Positions 60,581 through 64,000 of a stretch of 64,000 nucleotides of DNA are shown piece after piece. This stretch comes from an uncultured Bacteroidia bacterium (GTDB lineage: Bacteria > Bacteroidota > Bacteroidia > Bacteroidales > UBA932), in contig CADAIT010000009.1 of assembly GCA_902788095.1 (NCBI GenBank), positions 1 to 64,000 on the forward strand, read 5' to 3'. The translations under genes and the position numbers were made by a program. The stretch's first letter is position 1; every line of letters starts with the position of its first letter. The notes under the pieces were generated by a model. The model did no database searches. It was not told the DNA's origin and saw only the letters and a list, made by a program, of their open reading frames with translations.

Positions 60581-61303
60581 ATGCAAGTAGAACCTGTGAT
60601 TTCCTGCGAGCATCTGACGCACTATTATGGTAAGCGGAAGATCTACGAGGACCTGAACTTTACGGTGCAGCCGGGCCGCATTGTCGGACTGCTGGGCAAG
60701 AACGGAACCGGCAAAACCACCACCATCAACATTCTCATGGGCTACCTGAAGCCCCAGAGCGGCAAATGCACCCTCTTCGGCGAGGAGGTGCAGCATATCA
60801 GCCCGGAAACGCGGCGCCGTATTGCCCTGCTGCTGGAAGGACATGTACAGTATTCCTACATGAGCATCAGTCAGATAGAGAAGTTTTACAGCGCCTTTTA
60901 CCCCAAATGGAACCGCGACGCCTACTACGGCCTCATGGAAAAGCTGAAGGTGGCGCCGGGGCAGAAGATTGCCCGCATGTCCAACGGACAGCGCTCCCAG
61001 GTGGCTTTGGGGCTTATTTTGGCCCAGAACGCAGACCTGCTGGTGCTGGACGATTTCTCCTTGGGCCTGGACCCGGGGTACCGCCGCCTCTTCTGCGAGT
61101 ATCTGCGGGATTATGCCAAGGCGGAAGGGAAGACGGTGTTCCTCACTTCCCATATCATTCAGGACCTGGAAAAGCTCGTGGACGAGGTAATTGTGATGGA
61201 TTACGGCAGCATTCTGGTGCAGGAGGAGGCCAAGTCCCTGATAGCCCGCTATCCCGGCCTCACCCTTGAGGATATTTTCATAGAACTCACCGGTAAATAT
61301 TAG
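60581..61303 (+). CDS. ABC transporter ATP-binding protein
   Basis: A 240-residue ATPase. Walker A GKNGTGKTTTINILMG, Q-loop within MGYLKPQSGKCTLFG, signature MSNGQRSQVALGL (the usual LSGGQ is replaced), Walker B LLVLDDFSLGLDPGY with Asp where the catalytic Glu usually stands, and a His switch in VFLTSHIIQDLEKLVDE. It resembles GldA/YxlF-type exporters. It forms an operon with a permease and a DUF4857 protein; a dispersed repeat pair separates it from the permease. The substrate is unknown. Confidence 0.9.
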   Translation: MQVEPVISCEHLTHYYGKRKIYEDLNFTVQPGRIVGLLGKNGTGKTTTINILMGYLKPQSGKCTLFGEEVQHISPETRRRIALLLEGHVQYSYMSISQIEKFYSAFYPKWNRDAYYGLMEKLKVAPGQKIARMSNGQRSQVALGLILAQNADLLVLDDFSLGLDPGYRRLFCEYLRDYAKAEGKTVFLTSHIIQDLEKLVDEVIVMDYGSILVQEEAKSLIARYPGLTLEDIFIELTGKY

Positions 61304-61328
61304 ATTCTTCGACTTCGCTCAGAATGAC
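61302..61328. repeat. Dispersed palindromic repeat copy 7 (ABC operon)
   Basis: AGATTCTTCGACTTCGCTCA plus GAATGAC, starting inside the stop codon of the ATPase. Confidence 0.75.
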
Positions 61329-61332
61329 ACTT

Positions 61333-61368
61333 GTCATTTCGACCGAACGAAGTGAGTGGAGAAATCTC
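61333..61368. repeat. Second short repeat type next to copy 7
   Basis: GTCATTTCGACCGAACGAAG, then TGAGTGGAGAAATCTC. A related longer form with arms GTCATTTC/GAAATCTC-like ends; it ends at the permease start and opens a spurious N-terminal frame. Confidence 0.6.
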
Positions 61369-61374
61369 ATGCCT

Positions 61375-62046
61375 ATGAACAAAATGATATTATACAAAGA
61401 GTGGCTAAAAACCCGTTGGCTGCTGCTGGGAATCCTGACAGCCCTGGCCGCTCTCACGTTTTATTGCTTCCTGAACCTGTCCAAGGTGGTGGAATTCAGG
61501 GGCGCCGGCCTGCTCTGGGAGGCCCTGGTTACCAAAGAAACCGTACTTACGGAAATTCTCCGCTATGTTCCGGCCGTCGCCGGCGCGCTGCTTGCGCTGG
61601 GACAATTCATTCCGGAAATCCAGCACAAACGCCTCAAACTTACTCTCCATCTGCCGTACCCGCAGGGGAGGATGCTGCTGATGATGGCCCTTTACGGCCT
61701 CACGGCCCTTACGTTGCTTTACCTCCTGCAGGCTTGCGTAAGCGCTTGGGTGTTAAGTGCTTGGGTTCCCGGGGAACTGGTGATGCGCGTGCTCCGCACC
61801 ATGGCCGTATGGTACCTGGCCGGCTGGGCGGCTTATCTGTTTACATCGGCCTTGTGCCTGGAGCCCACGTGGCGTTTCCGGGTGCTTATCCTGCTGGTAG
61901 CGGCGGGACTGCTCCGCCTGTTGTACCTGAGCGACATTCCGGAGGCCTACAACGGCTTTTTCGGCTGGCTGCTCCTGTACGTAGCGGCATCGGCAGGGCT
62001 GCTTTTTGCAGGCGTGGCGCGTTTCAAGGAAGGACATCAAGATTAA
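61375..62046 (+). CDS. ABC transporter permease-like membrane protein
   Basis: A 223-residue protein with about six membrane segments (WLLLGILTALAALTFYCFLN, VPAVAGALLALGQFIP, MLLMMALYGLTALTLLYLLQ, a segment near AVWYLAGWAAYLFTSALC, VLILLVAAGLLRLLYL, and GWLLLYVAASAGLLFAGV). It is the membrane partner of the ATPase upstream. I start at MNKMILYKEW; the open frame to 61324 is coded by the dispersed repeat and is not part of the protein. It precedes the DUF4857 gene by 6 bases. Confidence 0.82.
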   Translation: MNKMILYKEWLKTRWLLLGILTALAALTFYCFLNLSKVVEFRGAGLLWEALVTKETVLTEILRYVPAVAGALLALGQFIPEIQHKRLKLTLHLPYPQGRMLLMMALYGLTALTLLYLLQACVSAWVLSAWVPGELVMRVLRTMAVWYLAGWAAYLFTSALCLEPTWRFRVLILLVAAGLLRLLYLSDIPEAYNGFFGWLLLYVAASAGLLFAGVARFKEGHQD

Positions 62047-62052
62047 AGGCTT

Positions 62053-63069
62053 ATGAAACGATACGGACAAATTTTTCTGGGAATTTCACTGGCGGCGCTG
62101 CTTGCGTGGGTGCTGCCGTGGCTGTATAATCTCATTACCCTGAAGCCCTATTCCACGCCCTTTACGCTGTACAGCTGCACCGTGCACGACTTTACGTCCC
62201 TGGATCGCAGCGAGGGCAAGGGGTTCCAGTTCATAGACACCAAGGGCAATATCCATGGCGACGAAGCCCAGCCTACGTTCTATGCGTCGGTGCTGGCCTC
62301 CCGCGGCGCTTTGCCGGACACGCTCGAAGGCCGGAAAGTAAGCCTGGAGGAGATTGAGCGCAACGCCGTTTTCGTCACCAGCGAGCCCAAGGACCTCAAC
62401 CGTACGCTGCCGCCGGTGTATCTGCTGATGGAAAGCGTTCCGGAACGCCTGGAGCTCAAGGACCCGGAAGACGCCATGGTGAGCCGGAGGGAGAGCATAG
62501 ACATTATGGAAATGGCCACCAACACCGTCCGCGTGGAGAAAACGCGGCTGTTCAATCAGGCGCTTCGGGCGGAAGGCTTCGTGTATCCGGCCCGATTTTT
62601 CGCCGGCAAGCCCTCCCATAGGAAGGAGTATGACGAGGGTTATCTGGTGACGGACGCAGAAGACAAGGTGTTCCACGTAAAACAAATCAACGACACCGTG
62701 CATGTGCGCCGATTCCCGCAGGCAAACGGCCTGGGCGTGCATTGGATGCTCATCACCGAGTTTGAGAACCGTGCCACGCTGGGCTATCTGGCCGGTGCGG
62801 ACAACCACTTGTACATGTTGCGGCCGAGCGGGGAAGTGGTGAAGACGGAAGTGGCGTTCAATCCGCGCAAGGAGGACCTGATGGTGGTCGGCGACTTGTT
62901 CTACTACACCGTAAAAACCGCCACGGAAAAAGGAGAGCGTTTCTGGGCTCTCCGCAGCAACGACTTCTCGCTGGTGGACACGCTGGAGCGCCCTTATCCC
63001 CAAGAATGGTCTTTCCCCGGCCTGCGTTTCACCTCCGCTAACGACGGATGGGTAAAACCGCGCTTCTAA
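62053..63069 (+). CDS. DUF4857 protein of the ABC operon
   Basis: A 338-residue protein with an N-terminal membrane helix (IFLGISLAALLAWVLPWLYN) and a periplasmic beta-rich domain, matching the DUF4857 family that accompanies this ABC type in Bacteroidales. It has a C-terminal propeller-like region (NRATLGYLAGADNHLYMLRP, then DSFSL-type strand and SFPGLRFTSANDGWVKP). Role unknown; it may be an accessory or sensing subunit. Confidence 0.78.
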   Translation: MKRYGQIFLGISLAALLAWVLPWLYNLITLKPYSTPFTLYSCTVHDFTSLDRSEGKGFQFIDTKGNIHGDEAQPTFYASVLASRGALPDTLEGRKVSLEEIERNAVFVTSEPKDLNRTLPPVYLLMESVPERLELKDPEDAMVSRRESIDIMEMATNTVRVEKTRLFNQALRAEGFVYPARFFAGKPSHRKEYDEGYLVTDAEDKVFHVKQINDTVHVRRFPQANGLGVHWMLITEFENRATLGYLAGADNHLYMLRPSGEVVKTEVAFNPRKEDLMVVGDLFYYTVKTATEKGERFWALRSNDFSLVDTLERPYPQEWSFPGLRFTSANDGWVKPRF

Positions 63070-63085
63070 ATACCCAAAAATAGGG

Positions 63086-63117
63086 ATTGTCGCGCGTACG
63101 CGTAACAACTACCTTTG
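63086..63117 (+). promoter_or_regulatory. Promoter for the receptor at 63130
   Basis: -33-like ATTG 63086-63089, 20-bp spacer, -7 TACCTTTG 63110-63117, 12 bases before the ATG. Confidence 0.55.
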
Positions 63118-63129
63118 CCATCCGAATTC

Positions 63130-64000
63130 ATGACGGTTAAGGTAGTTCATACATTTACGTTTTTCATGTACCTCCTGGCTTTCTGCGCTGCTGCAGAGGC
63201 TCAGGAGGTTTTTTTCGGTACTGTCAAGGACGCCCGGACGGGAGAGCCTGTTCCCGGCGCCGCCGTCACGCAGGGGAAAAACTGGGCCATCACGGACACT
63301 TTGGGCGTTTTTTCGCTGAAAACCCACGAAAAATCTTCGTTTACCATCACATCTTTGGGCTATAAAACCCTCAAGGTCCAGCCTGTCAGAGGGGGTGTTT
63401 ACCTCCTTCAGCCGGATATTTTCGCCCTGCAGGAAGTCGTGGTGACGGCGCAGGAAAACCACGGACTTACGTCGTCGTCCAAAATTGGGGCCGATGCCAT
63501 TGCGCACATCCAGCCTTCGAGCATTGCCGATGTCCTGGAACTGCTTCCGGGCGGCACATCCAGCAACCCGGCTCTTGGTGCCCCGCAAATAGTGAACCTT
63601 CGTGCGGCGGGCTCCATGTCGTCGGACTATTCCACCAGCGCCCTGGGAACGCAGTTTTCCATTGACGGCAAACCCTTAAACAACAACGCCAATCTGCAAT
63701 ATACGCCTGCCTGGAGCAACCTGGGCTCCAATTATGTGAACCTGGGAACGGATATGCGCACCATCGGTACGGAAGACATTGAGTCGGTGGATATTGTGCG
63801 CGGTATTGCCTCCGTGGAGCATGGAGACCTTACCAGCGGTCTCATTCAGGTGAAACGCATCAAAGGCGGAAATGACTTCCGGGCCCGTTTCAAAAGCGAT
63901 ATGACCTCCAAGTTGGTGTACGCGGGCAAAGGCTGGGAATGGGGCGGGAAAGACCGCCGCACCATCAACGTGAGTGCCAATTTTCTGGATTCCCGCTCGG
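63130..64000 (+). CDS. TonB-linked outer-membrane receptor, 3' end beyond window
   Basis: The first 290 codons of a receptor. Signal peptide (MTVKVVHTFTFFMYLLAFCA, then AAEAQ), a carboxypeptidase-like domain (FFGTVKDARTGEPVPGAAVT), and the plug (ALQEVVVTAQENHGLTSSSK, then SIADVLELLPGGTSSNPALG and IESVDIVRGIASVEHGDLTS). The following ISLK-type strands start the barrel. It lacks the SusC-specific GVP.D motif and belongs to the CirA/classical-like class with a long plug insertion. It is preceded by its own promoter. Confidence 0.85.
   Translation, partial: MTVKVVHTFTFFMYLLAFCAAAEAQEVFFGTVKDARTGEPVPGAAVTQGKNWAITDTLGVFSLKTHEKSSFTITSLGYKTLKVQPVRGGVYLLQPDIFALQEVVVTAQENHGLTSSSKIGADAIAHIQPSSIADVLELLPGGTSSNPALGAPQIVNLRAAGSMSSDYSTSALGTQFSIDGKPLNNNANLQYTPAWSNLGSNYVNLGTDMRTIGTEDIESVDIVRGIASVEHGDLTSGLIQVKRIKGGNDFRARFKSDMTSKLVYAGKGWEWGGKDRRTINVSANFLDSRS

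Noticed and set aside
61324-61374. N-terminal extension of the ABC permease
   Set aside because: Coded by the dispersed repeat; the first membrane-protein-like residue is after MNKMILYKEW.
1-64000. tRNA, rRNA or CRISPR arrays
   Set aside because: No cloverleaf-like segments with CCA ends, no rRNA-like conserved stretches and no regularly spaced direct repeats were seen by reading.

Overview
The window reads as a chromosomal segment of a gut-type Bacteroidales bacterium of moderately high GC. The evidence is two SusC/SusD pairs, several TonB-linked receptors, surface lipoproteins, fimbrillin-like and DUF4249/DUF4857 proteins, and promoters of the Bacteroidetes type (-33 TTTG, -7 TAnnTTTG). 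I saw no rRNA, tRNA or CRISPR array.

Layout. 0-2.5 kb: an internally deleted IS5-family transposase cut by the window edge, then a 40-residue peptide gene with a fimbrillin-like lipoprotein. 2.5-8.3 kb: a minus-strand run galK, CpXC protein, Na+ symporter, thyA, folA, galM, with a thiol-peroxidase remnant behind galM. 8.3-20.1 kb: minus-strand secreted nuclease-fold protein, ychF, a PpiD-like chaperone, lptC, a TPR protein, an outer-membrane barrel, coaX and mfd. At 20.07-20.32 kb lies a cluster of DnaA-box-like 9-mers beside AT-rich DNA, between divergent mfd and ruvB. Everything to the left runs minus and most genes to the right run plus, so I propose it as a replication origin candidate. 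20.3-24.2 kb: ruvB and the fumarate reductase/succinate dehydrogenase A and B subunits, with no membrane-anchor gene.

24.2-43.8 kb is the accessory part. An intact Rpn-family nuclease/transposase and an internally deleted relative share an 87-bp leader, and these copies flank a minus-strand SusC/SusD/lipoprotein locus. A serine recombinase of the Mpi DNA-invertase type sits between that locus and a second, divergent SusC/SusD locus. The two SusC leaders are related in sequence and form an inverted repeat around the recombinase. The second locus carries three lipoproteins and a subtilisin-type lipoprotein peptidase but no glycosidase, which suggests peptide or protein use.

43.9-50.6 kb: a TonB-linked receptor with an unusual long N-terminal region, a DUF4249 lipoprotein, a short MG2-like/plug-like protein and a PorV/PorQ-like barrel. 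50.6-64 kb is mostly housekeeping: hflX, ybeY, mnmG, ruvA, sufS, sufE, a DUF59 protein, folK, glyS, a membrane-anchored HTH-like protein, tonB, an ABC exporter with a DUF4857 protein, and the start of another TonB-linked receptor. Two parS-like palindromes lie in and just after mnmG, consistent with an origin-proximal region.

A short palindromic repeat (about 26 bp, core ATTCT...AGAAT) recurs in intergenic gaps across the window. One copy lies in frame inside mfd with compensating stem changes.
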